Positions 1-12,212 are shown, counted from the first letter of the stretch. The stretch is DNA of 64,000 nt from Cystobasidium ongulense (GCA_022835595.1 BQUP01000004.1:992001-1056000), one strand, 5' to 3'. The notes: generated by a model from the sequence alone, not told the origin. A program made the numbers and translations.

Positions 1-54
1 ACCCATCATCATTAAGACATTGTAAGGGATTCGTTCGTCCTCTTGTAGACCATC

Positions 55-1919
55 ATGTCGGTCCAAGGGCCTTCTATCTCGCAGCTCGAACCTCCACATT
101 CTGGAACAAATGGAACCAGCTCGCCAGTTGCTGGCTCCAGCAAGAATGGCTCGTCAAATCCAATGTACAAGCGTGTACCAGCGCATCTAATGCTTCCTGA
201 TGGCACACCCAATTACCTTCGAATGATCTTGACTGCCAGAGTCTACGATATTATCCAGCCGACACCTTTGACATTTGCTACACAACTTTCTGCAAGACTA
301 GGATGCAACATTTCATTGAAGCGTGAAGACCTGCAACCTGTATTCAGCTTCAAGTGCAGAGGTGCATACAACTGCATAGCTCAGCTTTCGAAAGAGGAGA
401 AGGACCGTGGAGTCGTAGCTTGCAGTGCTGGTGAGCGCTCTATATCGTGGACTGACTCGGACACAGCATGCTGATCGGAAGTCACTGCAACGATTGTAGG
501 CAATCATGCACAAGGCGTTGCTTTGGCATGCGCAAAGCTTGGTATCAAATCCACTATCGTCATGCCACTGAATACGCCATCTATCAAGTACCGCAATGTA
601 AAGCGTCTTGGTGCCGAAGTTCTGCTGTACGGAAACGATTTCGATATGGCCAAAACCGAATGTGCACGGCTTGAAAAGGAAAAAGGGTGGACGAACATTC
701 CTCCGTACGATGACCCTTTCGTCATTGCTGGTCAAGCGACAGTGGCTACAGAAGTCCTACGACAACTCGACAACATGGAAGACTTGGACGCCGTGTTTGT
801 ATGCGTTGGTGGCGGTGGTTTACTCGCGGGCGTGGCTACATATATAAAGAGCGTGGCACCGCCTCACGTTAAGGTGGTAGGCGTTGAGACTGTCGATGCC
901 GATGCTTTGACTCAGAGCTTCGCCAAGGGTGAGAGGGTCATGTTGGAGGAAGTTGGGTTGTTCTCAGACGGTACAGCAGTACGACTGATTGGCGAAGAAT
1001 GCTGGAGACTCTTAAAGGCGGGCATAGTAGATGAGATGGTGCTCGTGGACAATGATGAAATCTGCGCAGCCATCAAGGATATTTTTGAAGGTATGTACCT
1101 GAAAGATACTCCTCTTTTTTAAAGGAGATAATTGATAGACGCTCGCAAAACCTAGATACACGCTCGGTACCGGAGCCAGCAGGCGCCCTTGCTGTGGCCG
1201 GGATGAAACGATACATCACAAAGTATAAGCTACAAGACAGCAAAAAGGCCTTTGTTGCGACAGTTTCCGGAGCCAACATGAATTTCGACCGGTTACGATT
1301 CGTAGCGGAACGTGCAGAAATTGGCGAAGGTCGCGAAGCTTTGTTGAGCGTCATCATTCCAGAAAAGGCTGGCTCCTTCTTGGAATTGCACAATCAAATC
1401 CTCCCAAGAGCTGTCACCGAATTCAGCTATCGTTATTCTAGCAAGGAAAAGGCGTACATTTTCCTATCCTTCAGTCTTAGCAGCCAAAGTCAGCGAGAGC
1501 AAGAATTGCAAGGCATTATCTCAGCCATTAATCTCACACTCGCCAAGCACAACACAAGTAAACAACGGACATTCCACGCAGTTGATATTTCACACAACGA
1601 GTTAGCAAAGACTCATGCCCGCTACCTTGTAGGTGGCCGCCAGTCGGTGCCGAACGAGCGGTTATTCCGCTTCGAGTTCCCAGAGCGCCCCGGTGCATTG
1701 AAAAAGTTCCTCGAAGGTCTAGACAGTGGATGGAGCATTTCCCTTTTCCACTATCGCTTCATTGGAGGAGATATTGGCAAGATTCTCGCGGGCTTCCAGA
1801 TCCCGCAGCAAGATTTTGAGCGTTTCGACCTCTATCTGAAAGACCTCGATTATAGATTTGTGGAAGAAACAGATAATGTTGTGGTCAAAAGCTACCTTAG
1901 TGGAATAGATGAGCAATAG
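55..1919 (+). CDS. ILV1: Threonine dehydratase (threonine deaminase)
   Basis: PLP-dependent enzyme converting L-threonine to 2-oxobutanoate, the first step of isoleucine synthesis, normally mitochondrial. Three exons (55-430, 500-1090, 1156-1919) joined by GT-AG introns of 69 and 65 nt keep frame. The PLP lysine lies in SFKCRGAYN (exon 1) and the phosphate-binding loop is GGGGLLAG (exon 2). The third exon holds the C-terminal regulatory part with two ACT-like repeats (around [15 protein letters not shown] and [16 protein letters not shown]), as in isoleucine-inhibited biosynthetic enzymes. The N-terminus is Ser/Gly-rich and not an obvious mitochondrial presequence. An AG sits just upstream of the chosen ATG, so a further 5' exon outside the window cannot be excluded. 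Its 3' end converges on the mevalonate decarboxylase gene. Confidence 0.95.
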
Positions 1920-2059
1920 GGCGCAGGCTGTCGCAAATTTGCATTACTGGGTACAAGACTATCAACGGGTATACCCTTTTAACTATCAGGTTTTCCACGG
2001 CATGGCACCTCGTACGTAGGCTGCCAGACTTAGAAGGGGCCTCCTCTTCTCCAACTTGC

Positions 2060-3382
2060 TCATACTTTTGGGAGACCATTGGCGCCAATGAGGCTCTCAC
2101 TATCGGAAAGCTTTCGCGGGCCATCGCCAACCCGAGTATGAATGAGACGGCTGACTTGATCGGCGAAGCCCGAAGGAACTTTGCCTTCGTCGAAGCCGGC
2201 GGGAAGCTTTGCGCCTGCTACAGCCGAGCTGCTATGAAAGAACTTGGAGATGACAGCCTTGACAGCAGGCATGTTGCTCTCCTCGGCATAGATGACGGCG
2301 TTCGGACCGGCGTCATATGTATATGCAGCAATAATCCTTCCAGAGGCACGGTTGATCTCGTTAACGGCCGCAATGATAGCACGACTGCAGTCATTCATGT
2401 AGAATATTGGAGGTGTGGTATCTAAGCAGACTGCATGGAATTGATTGGAGTCTGCCATGGTGATTTGTGCGAAAGTCTCAAAGTCGCGCTTCTGTATCGC
2501 TTCGGAGATTGCCTTCATTCGTTCCGGAACGACATATTTGATACGATGTTGAAGAAGCGGAGAGGTTTGAACTGTGGCTTGCATACCTGATGTTGAGCTT
2601 GTGCCCTTCTTTGCATCAGACACTACGCAGATGAGCGCAGACATCTCAGACCAATGCGACTGGGGTGCCACTTCGACAGCTAGAGAGTCTGATCCGTCAT
2701 CCTTAATTCCCATCTCCCAAGCGACCATGCCGCCCATCAAACTACGGCAAGCCGAGCCTGATCCCTGACGTGCTATGCGAGAAAGTTCCGAGAGAGTGAT
2801 ATGCTGGGACAGTTCGTAGAGATTGTATAATGTGAAGGCTAAAGCAGCGAAGCCAGATGCCGATGAAGCGAGGCCAGCAGCCGTAGGGAAGTTGTTGGCT
2901 GAGACAATGTGAATTGGCAGGTCGGCGAGCTTCTGCGAACATTCAAGCAGGACATGTTAGCTGCACGTGCACAAATTATCACGGATGTTTGAGGAGGCCC
3001 AAGGCACGCACCTCGAGCGAAGGTTCCTTGGCTTCGAGATCTTTTCGTAGTTTTCGCATCTCCCTGATGCAGGCACCTGTTCGACCTTCATTCACTGCGC
3101 TCTCTTCCTTTCCATTCAGCCAGAGTCGGTCCTGCGTGAAGTGCTTGTTGGCTCGGATGGATGTTGTTGAGCGAAGATCATCCTGCGAGAGCGTGACAGA
3201 CAGACTGGAGTTGGTGGGAAGGATGAGAGAAGTGTTTCTCTTGCCCCAGTACTTGATAACAGCAATGTCTAGCGTGCAATAGCTAGACAATCAGCAAATG
3301 CAGGAACAGCAGTTTCGCATCCCAGATTCTTTCGATGCGACTCACTGACTGGGGCAGAGCAGGTCGCCTCGAAAGTAGACAT
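2060..3382 (-). CDS. MVD1: Diphosphomevalonate decarboxylase
   Basis: GHMP-kinase-fold enzyme that decarboxylates mevalonate 5-diphosphate to isopentenyl diphosphate in the sterol/isoprenoid pathway, in the cytosol. Three exons: 3346-3382, 3012-3268 and 2060-2932, giving 388 residues, the usual family size. The first exon is only 37 nt; joined to exon 2 it gives the family N-terminus ending [14 protein letters not shown]. Exon 2 carries [15 protein letters not shown] and exon 3 carries the ATP/phosphate loop [15 protein letters not shown] and [12 protein letters not shown]. It diverges from the pterin dehydratase gene across about 320 bp and converges on ILV1. Confidence 0.96.
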
Positions 3383-3702
3383 GCTGATACTGATGCGTTG
3401 TGAAACTTGCAGAGGGTGAGAGGTTGCGGATGCTGGTCTGATACGGTGGACTAGAAAGCTGCACGCGTTTTGTCTGTTTCAATTGCGGCTCGAGCTCCTC
3501 AGGAATTGCTCAACTGAAGGCAAGCAGCAAGTGAATGTTGCGACTTCGAGTAAACGAGGCCTTGCTTGATCGTACGAGTAGACGACTAAGGTGTATGTAT
3601 ATGCGGGATTGGTTGTTGTATAGTGAAGATGTCTCTACCGAATTTGTGAGAATGAGAAGGTGGCCCGATCATTCCAGTTAAATAGGTACTTGCTGCAGCA
3701 AA
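3383..3702. other. Divergent intergenic region, 320 bp
   Basis: Shared upstream region between the minus-strand mevalonate diphosphate decarboxylase gene and the plus-strand pterin dehydratase gene. I see no clear conserved operator or TATA box. Confidence 0.4.
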
Positions 3703-4334
3703 TTGCAGCTCAGCTTGTGTGCACTGCTTTCAAGCCTCCAGCACGCCCTCTTCATGCACCGCACTCTGTTGACGCGCTTTGCTCGAACGATGGTCTATCA
3801 AGCCCCATCGTTCACGCGTCCAGACCCGGCTGTCTTGGAGGCTCTAATCTCGAAACACAACTGGCAACGAAAGCAGCTAGAAAGAGATCCAGATGAGTTC
3901 AAAGACTGCTGTGGTGGCTCTGCTTCCGACTCCAAGGAGTCAAAGGTGGCCTCCGAGCTTCTATCAAAAGATTACAAGTTCCGCAACTTCCGAGAAGCCT
4001 TCGCATGGATGACGAAAGTAGCTGAAAAGGCAGAGATACTGAAACATCACCCAGAATGGTCGAATGTGAGCTGATTGGAGCGATAAAGGGGTCCACAGCT
4101 CGCTGACATCCATGCCCAGGTCTATAACAAGTGAATTCTGAGTGCTCAGCTACAAAACTGACCGGCTAACGCAACCACGATATCTACAGAGTCTCCGTCA
4201 CTCTCACAACTCATTCCGAGAATTCGACACTCACCTCTCTGGACTTAGATCTCGCTAAAGCGTGCGATCAAGCCGAACAGGAAATCATAGCCGTCAGACC
4301 TCCGCCCAAAAAGAAAGCCGTCTCCACTGCATAG
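3703..4334 (+). CDS. Pterin-4a-carbinolamine dehydratase
   Basis: Small dehydratase of the PCD/DCoH family that recycles 4a-hydroxytetrahydropterin. The signature is in exon 1: FREAFAWMTKVAEKAEILKH followed by HPEWSN, continuing VYNKVSVTLTTH after splicing. Three exons: 3703-4065, a micro-exon of 11 nt at 4120-4130, and 4190-4334, for 172 residues. Skipping the micro-exon throws exon 3 out of frame, and its four codons restore the conserved NVYNKV, so it is well supported. The first 30 residues (MQLSLCALLSSLQHALFMHR, then TLLTRFAR) are hydrophobic and basic and could be a mitochondrial presequence. A later ATG at 3790 (MVYQAP) would give the bare domain. The tail is PPPKKKAVSTA. Confidence 0.9.
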
Positions 4335-4737
4335 ACAGTGTTACAATACAACACGCACCTTCACTTTAGAAAGCTACATATATAATTCGACCATAACAGC
4401 AGAACAATGAGCTGCGCGGTTTATGTGCCCCATTAGTCGTATGAAACAGCCAATCTCAAGCTGAAACGAAACATGCACGCGCAACGTGGATAGACGAGCG
4501 TTTCTCTCAATGGTTAAGAATGGCAACTTGTTGGCTCTACCCACACGGCAGGAGCAGCTGGCAAGGGTGGAGCTTCTCGGTGGCAAGATCTTACGCGACA
4601 AAGCAGTTTGAGCATGTTGAAACTATGTATTGCTGTTTATGGACTGTTTTCTTTTTCTTTTATGCTACTCGAGCTTGCTACATTAATCCTGTTGAAAGTC
4701 ATATCGGTGCCTCGTCAAAGGCTTTTAATGCAAGCAT
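4335..4737. other. Convergent intergenic region, 403 bp
   Basis: Lies between the 3' ends of the pterin dehydratase and MetE-like genes. It contains a T-rich stretch near 4645-4662. I see no convincing gene on either strand. Confidence 0.5.
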
Positions 4738-6533
4738 TTATGCGTCCCACTTAATGCTCTTAGCGATGTCCTGGAGAAGGGCGACCTTCTTCCACTGCTC
4801 CTCGATGGTCAACTATGAATGTGGCAATATCAGCTATCAACTAAAGCATCCGCATAGTATGCAGTTGTATTGCTCACGTTATTGCCATGGTGAGTGCTGG
4901 CGAAACCGCATTGGGCAGAGACGGCGAGCTGGTTGAGGGGAGCGAACTGAGAGAAGAACGTAGCTTAAGCAGTAATCATAATATACCAAAGCCGGCTTTG
5001 AAGCATACCTTGGCAGCCTCGTGAATACGAGCGACAACCTCGTCCTTGTTTTCAAGCTCGGGAACCTTGCTGCTGACGACACCAACAACGACAGTCTTGC
5101 CCTTGGGCAAGAAGCGTAGAGGCTCAAAGTTTCCTGATCGGTCATTGTCGAACTCGAGGTAGTAGACATCGGCGTTCACTGATTGTCGTGCTACAGTGTT
5201 AGCTAAGAGCCTTTGAAAATTTTCATAGGCAGAACTGCAGTAGGACTGAAAGACTTACGTTCGTTGAAAAGAACTTCGGCGACTGGCTCGTAACCACCTT
5301 GAGCGAAGTGTGTAGATCGGAAGTTACCTCGGCACAAGTGGATGGCGATGGTCATGTTTTCGGGTGCGTCCTTGACAGCGGAGTTGATCAAGGCAGCGTA
5401 TTGTCTAGGGAGAGCATTGAGGTCCTCGCCACGTCCAGCAGCAGCCTTTCGCATGTCCAAATCGCAGAGGTAGGCCAAATTGGTGTCGTCGAGTTGGACA
5501 TAAGTGCAACCGGCTTCGCCGAGTGCCTTGATCTCAGCTCGGTAAGCAGCAGCCAAATCCTCGAAGAAGTCGTCCATGTTTGGGTACGCAGCGATATCGA
5601 TGGAAGCTCGGCCTCCTCGGAAGTGAGCCTGTTACACGAACATGGGGCCATCAGTCAATGTTGATATCTACAAAGTAAGAAGATATGCGCACCATGGTAG
5701 GAGATGGGATGGCAATCTTGACAACTTCGCCCTTGGAGGGGTCGATAAGGGATTGCAGATACTTGAAGTTTTCGACCTCGATAGGCTTGTTGTGTCTATC
5801 AATTGGACAGCAGGTCAGTTAATGCTTTCTCTTGATGAAGAAAATCACATCTTGCGCACGTGATCTTGCCGGTAACGGCTAGAGAAGGCGGCTTGTAGTC
5901 GTCCTTGTTGGAAGAAGTGAGATCGTTCTTGACGACGGTGATACCTCCGAGCCTAAACACAATCGTTGTTAGGGGCGATTGCAAGTAATCACAGTTCTTC
6001 GGTTGAAACTTACTGGCTCAAAAAGTCCAAGTCTGCATAATCAACGCAGACGAGCGCCAATTGTTAGAAACGCTATGAATGCACTCTGGAAGCACGATAC
6101 ATACGGAAGTAGTCTCGGCGGAACTCTCCCTGTCGGTGTGAACGAATGATCAGTCTGAGAGTTCTGATGGCACCGGAAGAGAAGCCGGACATACATCGGA
6201 GATCTCCTTGAGGCCAGCTTTTCGCTGCTGTTGGACGACCTCAGCAATAGCTGGGTCGGTGAGCTCGCGGAGCTTCTGCTCGTTGATCTCTCCTTTTGCG
6301 AAGGAAGCACGAGCATCCTTGACGCTCTGAGGACGCAGCCATGAGCCCACGTGGGAGGTTCGGTCGACAGCGGGTCCTGGCATTCTGGCGGTTGAAGCGA
6401 AGGTTCTGAAAGTGATGGAAGGGCTGGAAGCGGTCTTTGTGACGTGTCGTAGGTTCGTAGCGACGGCTCTGAACATGAAAACTGGTCGGGAAGCAAGCTG
6501 CAAGCCCCGCGAGACAAGATAATTCGTTGGCAC
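4738..6533 (-). CDS. MetE-like cobalamin-independent methionine synthase family protein, probably mitochondrial
   Basis: Single C-terminal-type MetE/UROD-fold methyltransferase, like bacterial YxjG proteins, about half the length of true MetE. Zinc ligand positions are visible: IHLCRGN (His-x-Cys), YYLEFDND (Glu) and AQCGFAS (Cys). The substrate acceptor is not known from sequence. Nine exons keep frame for 420 residues: 6195-6533, 6105-6129 (25 nt), 6014-6032 (19 nt), 5860-5952, 5693-5795, 5259-5628, 5009-5178, 4878-4946 and 4738-4812. The N-terminus before MPGPAVDRTSHVGSW is Arg/Ser/Thr-rich (TFRTFASTAR), typical of a mitochondrial presequence. Starts at 6533, 6476 and 6383 are all possible. 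Confidence 0.85.
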
Positions 6534-6725
6534 AACGGATCTGCCGAAAGAATTGAAGCCTTTTTCTCGATCAGGGTACTACTGATGAACTGATTTGCGC
6601 TGGTCCAGGTGAAGCGTCCAAGCAACCTGTAAACTAGCGCTTTGAATAATTACAGGGAGAAGTCGGCTCTATATGTGCTAATAATACAAAAGTCTAGTTC
6701 TATAATTTCTGTATCGGGCGGCTGG

Positions 6726-9720
6726 CTACCAGAACAAGAAGCGGTGGCGACGAAACGCACTTGAAGCTTGATCTGCTTTGTTCGCGCCTATACTGTGCTG
6801 CCCCCCTGCTGTAGATGCAGTGGATATCGAAACGGACGAGTTGCTCTCCAATGACCATAATGCAAGCGGCGCAAAGATTCCGCCTGCAACAGGTCGGGCA
6901 ACGAACCCACCGACTTGCGAGGCGTTTTGGCCATTGTAGAGGTCTGGCACAGCTTGCCCTGCAGATGGAAGCGGTCTCAGTCGAGATCATTCAGTATATA
7001 CATATTTCACGTACCAGATTCTCCGTAAGTGAGGAAATCGTACACGCCATTGATAAAGAGATCTCGGAGAGTAGAGTTATCATGATATATCGCAGACATC
7101 CACATGGCAAAATCTGTCTTCACGTCAATCGAGCGAGAGTCCAGAGGTATACCATATGCCACTGAGTGCAACGTTGTCAGTACTGGAGTATGCTTGACAT
7201 GTGAGAACGGGGACCAACAATTTTCAGTCGAGTACCAGCTTGCCTGCATGGAATAGAAGCTGTCGTTGAAAATGTTCAGACCGTACATTCTGTCGGGCAG
7301 AAGGTTGTATAGAGAGCTCCAGGAGTCGTCCGTTGAGTTATATGTAAGCTTCACATGGTCTCTTGTAGACGCTATGGCGGACTCGACGACTTGCGTCGAA
7401 TACTGTTGTGCAAGCGTCTATAGAAGCCAGAGATTTAGCATAAGCGAGTCAAAAGCGATTAGATACGCACTGTATAATGGGTAGCATCGCTCGTGCGGCC
7501 AAGGGCACTTGCGATCTCGCCCATACAACCCAGACCGACTGTCCCTTTGACAGCGAGAGATGTCATTTGCGCCTCTTCGCCAGCAAAGTCGTCGGTAGAT
7601 GCTTGACGGGCTGGGGACAGGGAAGCATTGACTAGAAAGTCGGCCCATTGCTTGAAGCTCTCGTAATGCGGCGCGATGAGGCTCGTTGAATTCGTAGCAC
7701 GTTGGTGAGCTAGACCCATGAACAGCATATTGGCGGATTCTTCGATATAATAAGGAGCGTCGGGCTATCCGATGGAAAGTGTAAGCACAGATCCACGTCA
7801 CATAAGCTCAGAGGTCTTTTAACCTACTTGGTGAGCTCCGTCAGCAATAGGATAGGCCGAGCCTATATCGTGAGGAGCGCTTTTTGTAGTCTTAGGGAAG
7901 TTGCCTTGCTCAACATAGCCGATGACGGGCAATAGAGCGTAGGCTATCATATCAGGATTCATGTAGGACATGAAAGGAAAGAAGGGTGCGATAACGTCTA
8001 CAGTGTTGACGTAGTTACTTGTAGCGATTTCTTTGACGAATACCATTATATCGCTTGTATTATAGGCGCCAGAAGCCGTCTTGCCGACTGTGATCTCAAG
8101 TCCGCCATAAACTTGCCTTGTTGCGATAGCACAAAGAGCAGGATAGTTATCGTTCCCTGGTGCTGCGGAAGTAGCGTCCTCTTGCAACTTGGCATCGACT
8201 TCGGCGGACATGGCGCTAGCGGAGGCATAATCATTGTAGAAGAAAGCGAGGGAAGATTCCATAGAGGGATATGCGGTCATAAAGTATAGACTGCGATCAA
8301 TTTGAGGAGCTTCAAGACCAGATGCAGAATATTGTACTCCCGGATCGCGGTAATGGCCGATTGCAAAGAGTGCTGTGCTATTTGTAGACGATGTGACTTG
8401 ACCGAAATCTTTAGCATATGCAAACCCGGGTTGATCGTCTGATATTGCGCGATAGGTTGTATCCATATAGTTTTCTAGCTTTCGTTGCGTTACGAAAGTC
8501 TGGCGCAGGCTGGAACTTGGTCCACTCATGTACGTGGTATTCGAGCTCTTAAGCATTGCAAGCCATGATCATTAGCATTTTCAATCTGAAGGGGAACAGG
8601 AATGCCGCTCACCATGTCAGTCGCGTACACCACTGATCCGTATGTAGTCGAGTCTTGCTCTTCGCCGTACAATGTCTGATTGAGTAGTGAGAATTCATGT
8701 ACGTGTAAGGTATTGTTCAGGACGGCCTTGCCCCAGGTGATGTTGTTAGTCCAATCGTTCGAGGCCCACTCTCCAGTGATATCCGTGTATAGTTGAACGC
8801 TGTGGGCATTTGCGTCGTTAGGAGCCACTGTGACTTCCATGTACGAGTAAGGCAGGGATTGTCGCACGAGGTCTTTCGGTGTTACTGGCGACAGGAAGTG
8901 GACCGTGACCTTTGTAACAAATGGACTGTCAGTATCTGCACGCGTTGAAACGACTCGTCAGGAAGGGAGGTGCTCACATCCACACTTCCGGCTCGCAATA
9001 CAAATGTAGTCTTGGAAGCGGTAAATTCCATAGATCGTTGCGTAGCTTGTATACCTCCAGGTGCGCAGTTTGAGGGTATTCCCATCCAGGTATATGCCTG
9101 CCCATCAACTAGAACTGTTCCGCACCACGGAAGTGTATTGCCTGGTACAGATACAAACATTTAGACGAGGCACGTTCTTCTGGAATGCCGAATCAGCGTA
9201 CCATTCCAGAAACTGGGTTGCTGTGTAGTGAGGTCTCCGAACCTGTAACCAGACTCGTCAGTCGGTCTGTTGTAGACTCGCCAACGGTCATCCTGCAACT
9301 GTGGCAAAAGAAGCCTTACCGGTCGTTTGTACCACTCCAGAGCCATGTCGATAAATAGGGACTGATGTAAGGATGGAACAAGGCATTCCCCAAATCTCAG
9401 CCTGTGCAACTCTGTGTTTCCTCTTCAGAAGCAAAAGCTGCTCACCTTCTGACGGCTAAAGGAATGCTTGTTGGATTGAAAGGCGTGACTTCCCATGTGA
9501 TGTCTGACTGGGCTCTTTTCCCTCTCTTTCCAGCATGCTGTATCGAGTCTAGCAGCTCGTGCGTCCTGGCTGCTGCTCCTTGTCGAATAGCACCAATGCC
9601 GAAGTTTCCATGATCTCTTGCTTGCCCAACAATGGCTGAGTTCGCTACTTTATGCGCCCACGCGTGCTGCGTCAGGAAGAGGAGCTCGACGAGCCAGAAG
9701 CCTGCCTGCGAGGCTTTCAT
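6726..9720 (-). CDS. Secreted glutaminase A family protein (DUF5127/DUF4965/DUF1793)
   Basis: Related to Aspergillus glutaminase GtaA; the predicted activity is deamidation of extracellular glutamine. The N-terminus MKASQAGFWLVELLFLTQHA plus WA reads as a secretion signal. Family landmarks after splicing: VRSPYLSTWL, QQPSFWNG, VDGQAYTWMG, RAISDDQPGFAYAKDFG, YIEESANMLFMGLAHQ, DSWSSLYNLL, GIPLDSR and GGFVARPVAGGIFAPLALW near the C-terminus. I reconstruct ten exons and 803 residues. The 57-nt intron at 7162-7218 has no stop and is a multiple of three, so a longer form could also be translated; the family alignment favours removal. The last exon adds a Ser-rich tail (SNSSVSISTASTAGGQ). It diverges from the carboxypeptidase gene. 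Confidence 0.9.
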
Positions 9721-10319
9721 ACTGCCTTCTTCAGGTCAACCTCTTGAGCAGATGTAGTGACTATGAATCGACCTCAGCAATAAGATGCAGAACTTCTTGC
9801 ACCTTTTGCGACGATTCGAGCGAGGAATGGCAAACGCGCCTAATTTGGCATTTGGGATGCAAAAAGCGTGACTGCTGTGCTGCGCGGCAATCGACGGGGA
9901 AGCAATGCATGACGCTGCTGAAATGGGCTGCAGAGGGGCGACCTCAAGCACGCATCTATGTTGTCTGGTGTGTGCGACTCTGTGTCATGCTCGGTATCAC
10001 CATCCAGGCGATACCGTACTGCTGAACACTGGACTCGGATGTCGCCAACCCGATCAGGCTGCCATTGTTCGATGGAAGCAGCTTTTGTGTCGACATAAGC
10101 CATGTCCAGAGTGCGTGGAAGGTGCCGTAGACTAGCGTAGAGGTGTAGAGACATCTGGACGGGACTGCTTGAGCCTGCCAGGCAATATTAATCGCCACCT
10201 GCTGTCACCATACGTACCATACTGTCGGCATTCAGCCTTGTGACATCCACTCAACCAGCGTCAAATACCGTACCGAACAACTTGCAAAGCTTGTCTTCCA
10301 AGCGTCGCATACCGTCACT
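9721..10319. other. Divergent intergenic region, about 600 bp
   Basis: Separates the glutaminase-A-like gene (minus) from the carboxypeptidase-like gene (plus), both encoding secreted proteins. Short open frames on both strands lack recognisable motifs and are treated as chance. No clear regulatory site seen. Confidence 0.4.
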
Positions 10320-12076
10320 ATGGGAAGGCGACGTACGCAGTGTCGGGTGTGCAGCGCGGGGCAAGCTGCAGTCGCCTTGCTCGCTCTGGCAATTCCTACC
10401 GCCGTCGTTTATGCAGCAAACCTACCAGCCGGCGAAGCACAGCTGCCTTTTCTACTATCACAAGGTCAACAGAGTCAGCCACAGCAGCATCTATCGCAGC
10501 AGACACACGCTACAAATCATGCTTGGACATTCACAGAAGTTGGAGGAACGCATCATCAGCGTTACACGGACGAAGCAGTCGTCAGGGTCAGCCTTGCAGG
10601 CTTACAGGACGAGCAAGTAGATCAGGTGTTTAGAGACCTTGAAGTGAGTACCGCTACAGCTCTATGGCTCGCCCTCCTCGATATCAAGCTAATGGGTCGT
10701 TGCAGGCTGCTGAGCTCGACATGTGGCAGCGGAGAAGGGGACAATACGTCGATATCCGTGTCTCGCCTGACTTCTTCGAGAGTAAACTCTACGGCTCTCT
10801 CAAACACCGCTCATCCATAACCATACCTTCTCTTGAGAAGATTGTCGAAACACAAGCGGAATCACAACGTGCGGCATGGTCAGCTGTGTCTGCACAAAAT
10901 CATGCATCCTTGATGGACAATCCAAGCGGTGGACTGCACTCCCTCTACCATTCGCATGCATCTATTGAGTCGCTACTCGAACTCTTTGCTAGCGATTACC
11001 CTGATTTTGCGAAGCTTGAAAATATCGGCGAAACCGCAGAAGGACGGACCATTTCAGTTCTTAGAGTTAGCGACTATCGAAAGAAGAAGGAAGCCTCTGG
11101 CAGAGTTTGGAAGACATGGAGGACATACTCGCGCAAAGCTCTCGGTGTTATCAGACCAGATCTCTCTACAGTCAAGTTGAAGCCAAAGCACAAGCTAGGC
11201 TTTGCCCTTCTCGGCGGTCAACACGCTAGAGAGTGGATATCGCCTGCTGCACTCATCTATATCGCTCATTCCCTCATCACTTCCGCCTCGTCAGCAAGCA
11301 CGTCGTCAATGAACAGTTGGAGCGACGAAAAGCATGATGTAATGACGCTGCTCTCCGACTACGAATTGCATTTCATCCCTATGGCAAACCCGGATGGCTA
11401 TGTATATGCATGGGAACATGATCGCTTGTGGGTCAGAAGTCGTCAGAACATTGGTTCAAATGAAACACGGTGTCATGGTATCGACTTGAATCGCAACTGG
11501 GGTTACAAGTGGGAGAAGTCATTCAGACCCAACCCATGCTCGGATTCCTATCCTGGTTCGGAACCTTTCGAGGCTGTTGAGAACCGAGTCATCAAGCAGT
11601 ATCTCGAGAAGGTAAAGAAGTCGTCCAGAATGGACGTGTTCTTAGACGTTCATAGCTTTGGACAATTGAGTGAGTCTCTGCGTTCAAGTTCTTTTTCTCG
11701 GCAGTTTGGATTACTAATGTTTGTTACATTCGCAGTCATGTACCCTTACAGCTATTCCTGCTCCGCTATTCCACCAGATGCTGAGAATTTGTTCGAGGCT
11801 CTGCTACGCGCAAGTAAAGCGATACATGGCGTTCATAAAAAGACTTATGACGTTGGTGGAGTATGCGACGTCTCGTACACTGCGACGGGACAATCGCTGG
11901 ACTGGACATACCATGATCTAGGCGCCAAGTGGAGTTTTGCGGCAAACTTGAGAGATCAAGGAGTACATGCTTTCTTGCTGCCTCCAGATCAGATCATACC
12001 GACAGGGCAAGAAATGTTAGCTGGTCTTCTAGACCTTGCACAATTCATAGCTCAGAAAGAAAGAATCGAGGATTGA
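10320..12076 (+). CDS. Ecm14-like M14 zinc carboxypeptidase homologue, probable pseudopeptidase
   Basis: Metallocarboxypeptidase A fold with a signal peptide (ALLALAIPTAVVYAANLPAG) and an N-terminal pro-region. Three exons (10320-10643, 10706-11669, 11736-12076) give 542 residues. Zinc ligands are present: H281 and E284 in GGQHAREW, and the later His in DVHSFGQLIMYPYSY. Substrate-binding residues also persist: LWVRSR, DLNRNWG and the Tyr of SYTATGQSLDW. The general-base Glu (E270 of bovine CPA, in the FELRD motif) is replaced by N500 in AANLRD. From memory, yeast Ecm14 also lost this Glu and is considered inactive, so I infer a secreted pseudo-enzyme. The 66-nt second intron is free of stops in frame; removing it restores QLIMYPYSY. 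Confidence 0.88.
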
Positions 12077-12212
12077 TTTGTACATCCTTGTGGGGACGAT
12101 TAATTATCACCAGATGTAGCATTAGAGTAGTAGCTCACCTGTACGATCAACTGTCGGAAAGATACACACGCAAACACATTTACTCTTGCCGCTTGCCTTT
12201 TACTTCACCGAA

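Noticed and set aside
4520-4936. Plus-strand 138-codon frame
   Set aside because: Its second half is antisense to the last exons of the MetE-like gene and its composition (Cys/Trp/Phe-rich) is not protein-like.
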